DNA of 64,000 nucleotides from Photobacterium lipolyticum (GTDB lineage: Bacteria; Pseudomonadota; Gammaproteobacteria; Enterobacterales; Vibrionaceae), in NCBI RefSeq assembly GCF_003026475.1, contig NZ_PYMC01000009.1, forward strand, positions 62,001 to 126,000. Reading direction: 5' to 3'. This document shows positions 35,839 through 44,633 of this stretch, one piece after another; position 1 is the first letter of the stretch; the number at the start of each line of letters is the position of its first letter. The position numbers and the translations under genes were made by a program. The notes under the pieces are model-generated. The model was not told the DNA's origin. It made no database searches and worked only from the letters and a program-made list of their open reading frames with translations.

Positions 35839-37804
35839 GCAGGAGGTTCTGGCTAAAATCCAGAACCTGGTTCCGTTTGAAGCCCAGCTTGACGATGGCA
35901 GCCTTACTATTCGCATTACTGAATATCAGCCGTATATTGCTACCGCTATTCACCACGGTCATCGCTTGCGCGATGACCTTGCAGCAAAGTGTGCATTAAC
36001 AGAAAGCGAACGCTACTTTGAGGAAGATCCCCACACGGGCGATTTTATCTCTTCTCTGCCGATCGTTTTTCAGGGCGAAGACTCTCGTTATGAGTACGAC
36101 TTAAACCGTGATCCGAATAATTGCGTCTATGAACAGGCATGGGGCAAAGAGGTTTGGACTTCACCGCTGAGTACCCTAGAACGGGTTCATAGTGAGCGTA
36201 AACACGCCCGTTACTATCGCATCATCAAGTGCATGGTCGAGACGCTGGAAAAAGAGTTTGGGGTCTGTCTGTTGTACGATCTCCACTCTTACAACTATCA
36301 GCGTATTGAAAAACTGGCACCGACTTTCAATGTTGGTACCAAACAGGTCAATACCCGCCGCTGGCACAAGGCGATTAACGACTTCATTTCCCGCCTTGGC
36401 GGTATAGCACTGCCTAACCTGGAAGTGAGCGCCTGTGAAAATGACGTATTTCAGGGGATGGGCTATCAGGCAACATTTATCAAAGAGCATTTCACCAAGA
36501 CTTTGATTCTGCCTTTGGAAATCAAAAAGATCTATATGGATGAAGCCAGAGGTGAAAGCTATCCTTTGGTGATCGAAAAGCTTAAGGAAGGCCTGAAAAC
36601 GGTGATCAGCGAGCATGCTGCATTCACCTTACGTAGTACATCCGGTGCAAAAAAAATCACCTGTGGACATATTCTGTCTTCAAAACTGCCCTCGGAAGTG
36701 CGTAAAGTCGACAGGCAGTTGTATAGCCTAGCCAAAGGCCTCAATACACTCAATTACATCAACCCAACTAACTTACGTCAGGAAAAGCGGCGCTTTTTAA
36801 CCAAACCGTACACATACCAGCCGCGTTTTACTTACCGACAGTTGGATATTGATCCTTACTTGTTCAGGGAAAAACTCTACCGCTTGCCGGTCGATGATAT
36901 ACGCGACGCCGACATCCAAAAGCTGTATCGAAAAGTGATCGATCAATTGGCTGTACGTATTGATTTATTAACCAGTATTGGCCATGAAGAGTTTTTGTAT
37001 AATTCGCTGCGCTATTATGGCCAGCCGGATGATCAAGATATTGCCAATGCCAAGTTTATTATGCACGCCGCAGAGTACGAGGACGTTGAACCGTATGACC
37101 TTACTCCGTCAGAGGTAATGGCTGAATTCCGTCAGGCTGCTGATGAGTATGGGTTTCGCTGCAAGGTGATCGGCTCTAACAAACTCATTGCCCGGGCCAT
37201 GGTGAGTGGCAAGACGCTCAAGGTTAATACTAACGTTATGTTTGGTAGAAAAGACCTTAATGCCTTGATCCACCATGAGATGGGGGTGCACATGGTAACA
37301 AGTATCAATGCCGAAAAGCAGCCGCTACAAATCCTAAAATTAGGTTTCCCGGGTAATACCCATACCCAAGAAGGATTGGCTATATTATGCGAGCACCTGT
37401 CAGGAAACTTCTCTCTGTCGCGATTAAAAACGCTGGCCTTACGGGTGGTTGCCGTCAATATGATGGTGAAAGGTGAAACGTTTGGTGAAACTTTCCATAC
37501 CCTAAAGCACGACTACAAACTCAGTGATGACAATGCCTTTACTGTCGCTGCTCGTGCTTATCGTGGGGGCGGATTCACTAAAGACTATCTCTACCTGAAG
37601 GGATTGCGCGATGCATTGAATTGTCATCAAAATGAAGATTTAACCGCACTTTTCCTCGGCAAGACTAGCTTTGAATTCAAACCACTGTTGGATGAACTTA
37701 TTGCCCGCGAGATTTTACACAAACCAGATTTTTTGCCTAAGGCATTAGAAATTAAGCGTAAAGATGACCCGGTTCTCGATTACATGATGCACTCAATTAA
37801 ATAG
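35822..37804 (+). CDS. N-formylglutamate amidohydrolase fused to QEGLA-motif metallopeptidase
   Basis: A 660-residue two-domain protein. Residues about 10-260 resemble N-formylglutamate amidohydrolase (AIHHGHRLRD, YEYDLNRDPN, LLYDLHSYN, EVSACENDVFQGMG). Residues about 290-660 belong to the DUF1704/TIGR02421 family called flavohaemoglobin expression-modulating QEGLA motif protein, related to MATCAP tyrosine carboxypeptidases: the zinc motif HEMGVH at 485-490 and QEGLA at 516-520. The fusion suggests removal or trimming of a glutamate- or aromatic-ended peptide. It overlaps the GshB-like gene, which may make the substrate. The substrate is unknown. Confidence 0.85.
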   Translation: MLTLTEQEVLAKIQNLVPFEAQLDDGSLTIRITEYQPYIATAIHHGHRLRDDLAAKCALTESERYFEEDPHTGDFISSLPIVFQGEDSRYEYDLNRDPNNCVYEQAWGKEVWTSPLSTLERVHSERKHARYYRIIKCMVETLEKEFGVCLLYDLHSYNYQRIEKLAPTFNVGTKQVNTRRWHKAINDFISRLGGIALPNLEVSACENDVFQGMGYQATFIKEHFTKTLILPLEIKKIYMDEARGESYPLVIEKLKEGLKTVISEHAAFTLRSTSGAKKITCGHILSSKLPSEVRKVDRQLYSLAKGLNTLNYINPTNLRQEKRRFLTKPYTYQPRFTYRQLDIDPYLFREKLYRLPVDDIRDADIQKLYRKVIDQLAVRIDLLTSIGHEEFLYNSLRYYGQPDDQDIANAKFIMHAAEYEDVEPYDLTPSEVMAEFRQAADEYGFRCKVIGSNKLIARAMVSGKTLKVNTNVMFGRKDLNALIHHEMGVHMVTSINAEKQPLQILKLGFPGNTHTQEGLAILCEHLSGNFSLSRLKTLALRVVAVNMMVKGETFGETFHTLKHDYKLSDDNAFTVAARAYRGGGFTKDYLYLKGLRDALNCHQNEDLTALFLGKTSFEFKPLLDELIAREILHKPDFLPKALEIKRKDDPVLDYMMHSIK

Positions 37805-37893
37805 CCTCAGAACTGCACAATACCAATCGGGATAAAAACCTGGCCATTAAGCAAAGAATGCTACGTGTGGCGTTCTTTGCAGATATTATAGCA

Positions 37894-37913
37894 AAGGCCA
37901 CTTATGTGGCCTT
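37894..37913 (+). terminator. Hairpin after the QEGLA gene
   Basis: AAGGCCAC, TTAT, GTGGCCTT forms a perfect 8-bp stem about 90 bases after the stop. There is no T run, so efficiency is uncertain. Confidence 0.45.
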
Positions 37914-38037
37914 AAACAAGCACTCAAAGCTGTCATGCTATCAAAAACAAATAAGGAAGAGGGGTCTTATAACCACTCTCCCCCTTCATTGGATTGATTT
38001 GTTGACAGTTTAAATGACGGAGGAGTGAGAAAAGCTG

Positions 38038-38211
38038 TCACATCATGATGTAGTCGTCCATTTCATTGTAATCAGAACGCTGTTTATGACTCTTCCTACG
38101 CTTCTTGTTTTTGCCTGAGGTAGAAACATCGAAAAAATCATCATGATTTTTGGTTTTAAATTTCTCTTTTGATTGAGAGCCGTTACCTAACCACTGTTCC
38201 CATTTAGCCAT
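38038..38211 (-). CDS. Small basic protein (57 aa)
   Basis: A 57-codon minus-strand frame starts MAKWEQWLGNGSQSKEKF and continues with a strongly basic centre (GKNKKRRKSHKQR) and a tail YNEMDDYIMM. CAGGT lies upstream of the ATG. The opening and the basic-then-acidic arrangement look like a conserved small Vibrionaceae protein, but no family name can be given. It could bind nucleic acid. It is convergent with the QEGLA gene. Confidence 0.55.
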   Translation of the reverse strand: MAKWEQWLGNGSQSKEKFKTKNHDDFFDVSTSGKNKKRRKSHKQRSDYNEMDDYIMM

Positions 38212-38475
38212 TTTTAGTACCTGAATAAATCAAGAATAAACTGTTACACATATAAGACATGTCGCTTCTACAATAAATAGATAACAACATTGTTTTTCAA
38301 GGAAACCCATTATCGTATCTGATTGATGTGGATAATGAACACCTAAGTACTATTACTTTTACCTGTAATACTATAGTTGAGATTAAGTTAGAGATCGGAA
38401 TGAGTACAACAAAAAATATTTATTATAACGATAAATATTTTAATGATATCAGCCAGCCTCCCCCCGATATCCTAA

Positions 38476-38518
38476 GTACTTATACCCACGCAACTCAAGA
38501 TACTCGATTCGGCGAGAT
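38476..38518. repeat. Copy of a Vibrionaceae-type dispersed repeat
   Basis: Starting at tatacccacgcaactcaaga and continuing through actcgattcggcgagatttc, this resembles the known Vibrio/Photobacterium repeat tatacccaagcaacttcaag followed by gattcagcgag. The surrounding 38212-38600 shows no supported gene. Confidence 0.4.
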
Positions 38519-38601
38519 TTCAGTTATATAGAGCAGTGCATGTTCTTGAGCAGTTATATTACAAAAATATATGCCGCCGGCAAAATATGAATTATTTATG
38601 A

Positions 38602-38619
38602 CTGTAACAATAATATCAT
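38602..38619 (+). promoter_or_regulatory. Possible PhoB box
   Basis: CTGTAACAATAATATCAT agrees with the Pho-box consensus (two CTGTCAT-like half-sites 11 bases apart) at most positions and lies 44 bases before the alkaline phosphatase start, the expected place for phosphate-starvation control. Confidence 0.45.
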
Positions 38620-38662
38620 CCCCCAATGCTTAACTTACTCCGACTTTATAACTCAGGAATAT

Positions 38663-40243
38663 ATGATGAAGCACATCTTCAAACCTCTCGTTTTAGCAGC
38701 GGTAACTTCTACGATCTCCTTTTCTGCATTATCGGCAGAAATCAAAAACGTTATCCTAATGATTGGCGACGGCATGGGCCCGCAGCAAGTTGGATTGTTA
38801 GAGACATACGCAAATAACGCGCCGCACTCTATCTACAAAGGTGAAACCACCGCATTGTATAAACTCGCTGAGGAGGGGGTAATTGGCTCATCTTTGACTC
38901 ATCCAGAAGATGCTATTGTTGTCGATTCTGCGTGTTCAGCGACTATGCTAGCAACGGGGATTTACACAGCTTCTGAGGTAATTGGCATCAACTCAAACGG
39001 TGACCATGTTGAAACGGTACTTGAAAAAGCAAAACGTATTGGTAAAGCAACCGGTTTGGTTTCTGATACTCGCCTTACTCATGCCACGCCAGCAGCATTT
39101 GCCGCTCACCAACCGCATCGTTCATTAGAGAACGAGATTGCATCTGACATGCTAGAGACTGGCGTTGATGTCATGCTATCTGGTGGTCTTCGTCACTGGA
39201 TTCCAAAATCGACTAACGATAAAGAAGCAACCTACCAAGAACTTGAGAAACTCACTCAAGGGGATGTCTACCTGAAATCTAAGCGTAAAGATGACCGGAA
39301 CCTACTGACTGAAGCGAAAAGCGAAGGTTATAGCCTAGCGTTTAACAAAGAGATGCTCGATAAAGCGCAAAGTGACAAATTACTTGGCCTGTTTTCCTAT
39401 TCAGGTATGAATGACGGTATCGCCTATAGCAAATCTAGAACCGATCCAAACCGTACTCAGCCAACGCTAAAAGAGATGACGGAAAAGGCACTCAACTTGC
39501 TTTCAAAAGATAAAGACGGTTTCTTCCTGATGGTTGAAGGCGGTCAAATCGACTGGGCGGGTCATAGTAACGATGCAGGCACAATGCTGCATGAAATGAT
39601 CAAATTCGACGAAGCGGTACAGTCTGTTTACGAGTGGGCCAAAGATCGAGATGATACGCTCGTCATCGTTACAGCAGACCACGAAACAGGCTCATTCGGC
39701 TTTAGCTACTCTTCACAAGGCTTGCCAAAACCGGAAAAACGCTCTGGTGAAGCATTTCAAAAACGCGATTACGCACCTAACTTCAACTTTGGTAAGTTTG
39801 ACATCCTGGATGGTCTATACAACCAGAAGATGAGTTACGCCACGATGTTCAGCGAGTTTGATCGGCTTGATAAAGCGCAGCAATCACCTGAAATGCTGGC
39901 TGAAATCGTCAACACAAATAGCGATTTCCCCATCACAGTGGCTCAAGCGGCAAACATAATGACGACGAAGCCAAACCCATACCACCAAGATAACCATCAG
40001 TACTTAGCCGCGGAGGATGTGCCAGCAATCAACGATTTTGATGCCTTCTTCCCTTACAACGATCGCGGCAACTTGCTGGCTCGCGAACACGCCACAGGCC
40101 AAAACACCGTGTGGGGAACGGGTACCCACACCCATACCCCAGTCAATGTCTTTGCGTGGGGGCCACTGAAAGAAATCATTCCTGTATCGAAAATTATGCA
40201 CCACTCAGAGCTAGGCGAATACATTAAAGGCATGGTGAAATAA
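38663..40243 (+). CDS. phoA: Alkaline phosphatase (PhoA superfamily)
   Basis: A 526-residue exported phosphomonoesterase. A signal peptide (residues 1-25, ending SALSA) directs it to the periplasm. The first metal site is IGDGMG (D36), and the nucleophile is S89 in DSACSATMLATG, equivalent to DSAASAT in E. coli PhoA. Other metal-binding segments are EGGQIDWAGHSND and TADHETG, with a C-terminal GTHTHTPVNVFAWG. It is larger than E. coli PhoA (471 residues), as is common in marine members. AGGAATAT precedes ATG 38663; an alternative start is the next codon. The Pho-like box upstream and lack of neighbours suggest a single-gene phosphate-starvation transcript. Confidence 0.93.
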   Translation: MMKHIFKPLVLAAVTSTISFSALSAEIKNVILMIGDGMGPQQVGLLETYANNAPHSIYKGETTALYKLAEEGVIGSSLTHPEDAIVVDSACSATMLATGIYTASEVIGINSNGDHVETVLEKAKRIGKATGLVSDTRLTHATPAAFAAHQPHRSLENEIASDMLETGVDVMLSGGLRHWIPKSTNDKEATYQELEKLTQGDVYLKSKRKDDRNLLTEAKSEGYSLAFNKEMLDKAQSDKLLGLFSYSGMNDGIAYSKSRTDPNRTQPTLKEMTEKALNLLSKDKDGFFLMVEGGQIDWAGHSNDAGTMLHEMIKFDEAVQSVYEWAKDRDDTLVIVTADHETGSFGFSYSSQGLPKPEKRSGEAFQKRDYAPNFNFGKFDILDGLYNQKMSYATMFSEFDRLDKAQQSPEMLAEIVNTNSDFPITVAQAANIMTTKPNPYHQDNHQYLAAEDVPAINDFDAFFPYNDRGNLLAREHATGQNTVWGTGTHTHTPVNVFAWGPLKEIIPVSKIMHHSELGEYIKGMVK

Positions 40244-40308
40244 GTTTCCACGGCTATTCACACAGTAGGTGTTCGATGAGCGCCCTAGCTTCATACATAG
40301 AAACGAAA

Positions 40309-40377
40309 AAACGGCCCTGAACATCTGCTCAGGGCCGTTTTCCGTTCCGTAATTATCCTGTGTTCCAAGCAGGATAA
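40309..40377 (+). repeat. Two-hairpin terminator element, copy 1
   Basis: After the alkaline phosphatase gene, AAACGGCCCTGA (40309-40320) pairs with TCAGGGCCGTTT (40329-40340), and TTATCCTG (40353-40360) pairs with CAGGATAA (40370-40377). The spacer CCGTTCCGTAATTATCCTGT is shared base for base with the copy at 54352. The first hairpin with its TTTT tail is a convincing terminator. Confidence 0.85.
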
Positions 40378-40862
40378 ACTGGGTGCCCCCAGTAAGATCT
40401 ATTCGGTGACATTTCACTCCCTAGACCTTTGCAATTCCCCTTCCTACAAAAAGGGAAACAGCCTAAGTGTTAGCAATTTGATTCACTCAAATCTGCGGAT
40501 AATTTATCATATTATTTTATAAAGGCAAAAAAAATTTGAATAGTTGGCGATAAATTTGATTTTGCTCATCAAGGCTTAACTTTGTTGCACAACCACTTTG
40601 TTATCGCTTTACAAATCCGCTTTCAGCCCATCGAAAAGCCCACCGAAAAGGTCAGCAACGATGGGGTTTTACGTAAAAAAACATCTCAACACATCACTGG
40701 CACTTATAACAAAACAAGATAACCATATGATATAGAACATCTTAGCATTCAGGGCAATACTACTTACTGCTATTCCTTTCGTACAACAATTACGATGGCG
40801 AACTAACATTATGATCAAAAAAAAACCTGGTGCATCACCGTCATTTACGCTTTAAAAAACAA
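40378..40862. other. Intergenic stretch, nothing recognised
   Basis: About 480 AT-rich bases with short A runs and no supported frame between the terminator element and the hairpin at 40863. Confidence 0.4.
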
Positions 40863-40892
40863 AAAAGCCTCACTTCAAGCCGTGAGGCTTTT
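40863..40892 (-). terminator. Terminator read on the minus strand
   Basis: AAAAGCCTCAC and GTGAGGCTTTT form a perfect 11-bp stem with an 8-base loop. On the minus strand it is followed by TTTTTTG and further Ts. It lies just downstream of the ackA-like remnant and would also end the chemoreceptor transcript. Confidence 0.85.
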
Positions 40893-40916
40893 CAAATTTT
40901 TTTGAGTGATTTGCAA

Positions 40917-40979
40917 TTAAGCGTGCTGCAGCGCCATTGACTCTTTGGCTATACCCATTCCTATTTAGTTGGGCGGCCA
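40917..40979 (-). pseudogene. 3' remnant of an acetate kinase gene
   Basis: The minus-strand frame ending at TAA 40917-40919 reads IAKESMALQHA, differing in one residue from the last eleven residues of the intact AckA in this window (IAKESMALLHA, gene at 61202). Upstream the similarity decays (PPN, then an in-frame stop) and is lost at the end of the chemoreceptor gene. Its own terminator follows at 40863-40892. This is a vestige of a second ackA copy. Confidence 0.75.
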
Positions 40980-41003
40980 ATATGATCGCACGAACTCAAG
41001 CGA

Positions 41004-42575
41004 TCAATCTTTTTGGAACTGGGCCATTAAGCGTTGAAGATCACCAAGTCTACTCACTAATTCACTAGTCCTAGCCACAGAAGCATCACTCCGATCATGA
41101 TTCGATGTTGATAGCTGCTGAATCGCAACGACATTACCGTTTATCTCTTCGATTACACACGCTTGTTGATTAACCGCTGTCGCAATCTGATGGCTGGTGC
41201 TAGTTACATCACCAAGCATTGTATTAACACGATCCAACACTTCACCAGTACCAATCGCATTGTCTCTGCAAACATCAGATAATTTACTGCCTTGATCCAT
41301 TGCCGTCACGGCCTGGCAAGCAGTACTTTGAAGGTGAGAGATCATGTCGTGGATTTCTTCTGTTGATGCCTGAGTTTTGGACGCAAGCGATCGTACTTCA
41401 TCAGCCACCACAGCAAAACCACGACCAGTTTCACCAGCTCGGGCTGCTTCAATCGCCGCATTAAGAGCAAGTAAGTTGGTTTGATCTGCAATGCTACCAA
41501 TTACTTCAAGGATCTTTTCAATTTGCTGGCTGCTTGCTGACAGGTCATTAATTATTGCTTTCGCTTCTTCCAATGCCTGGTGTAGCTCTGCAACTGAGTT
41601 GATCGTTGTTTCAACATTTGTTGAACCTTGGCCAGCTAATTGGTTCACCTGGTTAACGATCAATGATGCTTCTGTCGCATTATTGGCAACATCTCGAATT
41701 GACTGAGCCATTTCCGTCATCGCGGTAGCAACAGAATCGGTTTCCATACCCTGCTGAGCTAAGTTTGTTTTTATCTGCTCCAAGTTAGAGAGTTCATGTT
41801 CAGCACTAATATGAATATCTGCCGATGTTTCAGTCGCTCGTCCAACAATCGCTCGAATTTCGGCTTTACGTTTATGCAAAGCTAACTCAATCACGGAGTA
41901 TTCATCATAACGGCCAGTATAAACTAACTCCATAAGCGGGTTATCATAAGCGCCTGATGCGACTTCTGTGACCTCTTTTAAACGACGACGATGAAACAAA
42001 CCGTTAATTGCCATTCCCAGCATTGCTAACAATGATACCGAACCACACAGCACTGGTGACGCCCCTGCAATCACGGCCACCGAACTCGCCATCGTGATCC
42101 CAACGGCTAAATTCCGCGCCCAACTGAAGCTGAACCTTGGAAATTTTAGTTTCGTTGGCGTTTTACCTTGGCGTAATTGAGCGTAAAGAAGTTCAGCACG
42201 CTTAATCCATTCTCGTTTAGGTTTACTGCGTACCGACTGATATTCAATAACTTTACCAGCCGCATCAGTAATAGGTGTAATAAAGCCAGAAACCCAGTAA
42301 AAACCACCTTCTTTGCGGGCGTTTTTTACCAACCCCATCCAGCTTCGTCCCGACTGAATGGTTTGCCACATTTGTTTAAATGCCGCCTTAGGCATATCTG
42401 GGTGACGTACTATATTATGAGGTTTGCCAAGTAACTCAGATTGTTGATAGTCAGCAACATCACAAAAAACAGTATTTGCATAAGTCACAATACTAGAAGG
42501 ATCAGTGGTCGATATCAGATTATCATCAGCAGCAAATTCTTTTTCGTTATTAGAGCGAGCGCTTGTTACATTCAT
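41004..42575 (-). CDS. Aer-like methyl-accepting chemotaxis protein with PAS domain
   Basis: A 523-residue chemoreceptor without a periplasmic domain. An N-terminal PAS domain (about 15-130; [32 protein letters not shown]-type segment) resembles Aer, which senses redox or oxygen through FAD. A hydrophobic pair at about 150-190 anchors it in the inner membrane. The C-terminal half is the MCP coiled coil with the conserved tip ([36 protein letters not shown]) that docks CheA/CheW. Likely a role in energy taxis. The ribosome binding site is poor. It is followed by the ackA remnant and the terminator at 40863. Confidence 0.9.
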   Translation of the reverse strand: MNVTSARSNNEKEFAADDNLISTTDPSSIVTYANTVFCDVADYQQSELLGKPHNIVRHPDMPKAAFKQMWQTIQSGRSWMGLVKNARKEGGFYWVSGFITPITDAAGKVIEYQSVRSKPKREWIKRAELLYAQLRQGKTPTKLKFPRFSFSWARNLAVGITMASSVAVIAGASPVLCGSVSLLAMLGMAINGLFHRRRLKEVTEVASGAYDNPLMELVYTGRYDEYSVIELALHKRKAEIRAIVGRATETSADIHISAEHELSNLEQIKTNLAQQGMETDSVATAMTEMAQSIRDVANNATEASLIVNQVNQLAGQGSTNVETTINSVAELHQALEEAKAIINDLSASSQQIEKILEVIGSIADQTNLLALNAAIEAARAGETGRGFAVVADEVRSLASKTQASTEEIHDMISHLQSTACQAVTAMDQGSKLSDVCRDNAIGTGEVLDRVNTMLGDVTSTSHQIATAVNQQACVIEEINGNVVAIQQLSTSNHDRSDASVARTSELVSRLGDLQRLMAQFQKD

Positions 42576-42927
42576 AGTAATTAAGTTCTGAAATTCACAT
42601 TCAAGTTGAACGCTATTTATACAAGTTGTACAGCTTATACCACATGATTATGAAACATAAAGCACCCAGCCAGTTATTGATGCAAAAAAGATGCACTTTT
42701 ACATTCTATTTAATGACTCACAAAAAACTGGTCACATTATTCGGTACCAAGTCAAACCGATATGCAACATTCTCAACTGATCTCGGTAAAGAAAATATCT
42801 AAGTCTGGCTTTACACTGCGTTTAGAAAGCCTAATCGACAAAGGTTATGCCCCTATGGCTTATCGTTACTTAACCTTAACCAGCCAGCTCAATTTTAATG
42901 ATACTAAACGACACTTCTCGTTATTTG
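42576..42927. other. Intergenic stretch between chemoreceptor and methyltransferase genes
   Basis: AT-rich, about 350 bases. A 62-codon plus-strand frame at 42762-42950 runs into the methyltransferase gene on the other strand and has no ribosome binding site; it is not supported. Confidence 0.4.
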
Positions 42928-43728
42928 TTAACTGCACTTTCGTGCGATAACCAAACCGTGGTTACTTGAACCTAGAAGTGATGGTTCAGAACATACTAAC
43001 CAATGATACTGCAACCAAGCTTGGTACTGTTGTTCTGATAATGAATTGATTGCAGAACCGATGTAACGTCCAAAGCCATCTGTAGCCACATGCTTTTCTA
43101 TACTGAACCCTTCTGATTTAGTTAAGTGTTCAATTTCAGATGGTTTTGCAAAATATCCAGTTCTAAAGAATGGATCGACATCTTTCGATGTAACCAAGCC
43201 CGTTTCGTTTAATTCACTAAGTATTTGGGGCGAAATCAAAATACTAGACATTTTAGCAAGCAATCCCGCGACAAAGAAACGACTGATGTAAGCTACTGCT
43301 ACAACACCATTCGGTTTAAGGATTCGATGAGCTTCTCTTATTACATCTTGTCGCTCGCTTTCTTTTTGTATGTGATACAAGGGCCCAAGAATTAACACAA
43401 TATCTTGAGAACTGTCCGGTATAAAAGAAACATTCGTTGCATTTGCCTCATATACGTTCAGCTCAACATTTTGAACAACGGCATTTTGCTTTAGTTGTGT
43501 GACCAATTCAGGAACTAGCTCGACTGCGGTTACTTCCAAGCCTTTTTGAGCATAAAAAATTGAATAACGACCTGTTGCTGCACCGAACTCGGTAAGTGTT
43601 TTTGCTGAGTCAGTAAATAATTCTAGCTGGTTGATAGTTGTATCAAATTCAATGCGAGTAATGTTTTGACAAACGAGACGTTGCTCTTCATCAAAATTCG
43701 CATAGTACTCCATATATTCTTCTTGCAC
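42928..43728 (-). CDS. Class I SAM-dependent methyltransferase
   Basis: A 266-residue soluble methyltransferase with the Rossmann-like fold. Motif I is [17 protein letters not shown] (about 46-62), and the acidic end of strand 2 is AVELVP. Motif IV is [13 protein letters not shown] (about 109-121), typical of the Methyltransf_11/25 group, followed by [20 protein letters not shown]. The substrate is not evident. The start is probably GTG 43728, since GAGAGGTAACT lies before it; ATG 43713 is the alternative. It is monocistronic. Confidence 0.88.
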   Translation of the reverse strand: MQEEYMEYYANFDEEQRLVCQNITRIEFDTTINQLELFTDSAKTLTEFGAATGRYSIFYAQKGLEVTAVELVPELVTQLKQNAVVQNVELNVYEANATNVSFIPDSSQDIVLILGPLYHIQKESERQDVIREAHRILKPNGVVAVAYISRFFVAGLLAKMSSILISPQILSELNETGLVTSKDVDPFFRTGYFAKPSEIEHLTKSEGFSIEKHVATDGFGRYIGSAINSLSEQQYQAWLQYHWLVCSEPSLLGSSNHGLVIARKCS

Positions 43729-44142
43729 AGTTACCTCTCGTGCAGTTCAAAGTGTATTACCAAGAGTTTCGTATACTAAGAACACACATTATTTGAATGC
43801 TAACTTCTTGGAGAAAATATTAAGTTAACAGGTTAACGCTGCTACGCAACCACTTTAACATGATGTTACTGTGTGAGAATTAGCTAAAATTCAAACAAAT
43901 GTTCTAAGAAATGGGGCAGAAGTGAACCAAAGCAACCGCGTCAGGCCGCATCGCTATTAGGGCCTGTTTTGCTCGCTATTGGGTGCAAATGAGCGTTGCC
44001 GGCTCCTCTCAGTAATCGCCCGTCACAATATTACTTCACATATCGAGTCTGGCTCAGCAACTAACGACGTTGTGATTCGCACAGCAACTTTCGCAAACGG
44101 GAAAATACAAGCGTTATAAGATAGGTACCATCAAGTGAAAAC
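43729..44142. other. Intergenic stretch, nothing recognised
   Basis: About 410 bases with the methyltransferase promoter at the left. A plus-strand open stretch near 43986-44119 has no start signal and no recognisable similarity. Confidence 0.35.
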
Positions 44143-44560
44143 TCACGTTTGTATCAAAGCAAACCGATTTGCGATATAACATCGCACTCCTCCTGCATTG
44201 AAATGATCAAGTTCTCGTTGATTATCAATTCGAAGTACCGCATCCCGCATTGCAGCCAAGTCAACCAATGCCGGCAGACCCGTATAGTCTTGCATCAGAA
44301 CACGACTGGAATAAAAAGAGAGTTCAATGTCATCATCCGAGCCATTTTTTTCAGCACAAAGCGCCGAGATAATGGCAGAAGTAGTGGCATTATCTTCATA
44401 ATGCCGCATGACATTTTCAAGAAACAACCGGGTAACCAGCGGCAAGTGAGTCAAATCAATTTGATAATCATTGGCCAGCGTTTTCAGTCACCAGTAGACA
44501 TGTTCTTTACCACTCAAAGTCAGTGACTGCAGATATCGTTGATGCCATGCATGTTAGTTA
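44143..44560 (-). pseudogene. Aconitate hydratase (AcnA-type) 5' fragment
   Basis: The minus strand encodes the beginning of an aconitase: HLPLVTRLFLENVMRHYE and FYSSRVLMQDYTGLPALVDL followed by AAMRDAV, matching the AcnA segments KVLLENLLRW and ARVLMQDFTGVPAVVDLAAM. About 24 codons upstream of this are also recognisable (AWHQRYLQSLTLSGKEHVYW) but are interrupted by an in-frame TGA at about 44486-44488. After the DLAAMRDAV segment the similarity stops and the frame ends at 44143, where about 800 residues should follow. It is therefore a truncated pseudogene. It lies downstream of nhaA on the same strand. Confidence 0.8.
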
Positions 44561-44633
44561 TCGGGGATCATCGTCATTTCCTCAGCAACCACGCAATCAA
44601 GACTGCGGTTACTTTGTTCTGGCAGAGCGAGAC

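Noticed and set aside
38401-38531. Short frame with IYYNDKYF resembling eukaryotic CKS proteins
   Set aside because: The similarity is a few residues only, and the frame runs through a dispersed repeat.
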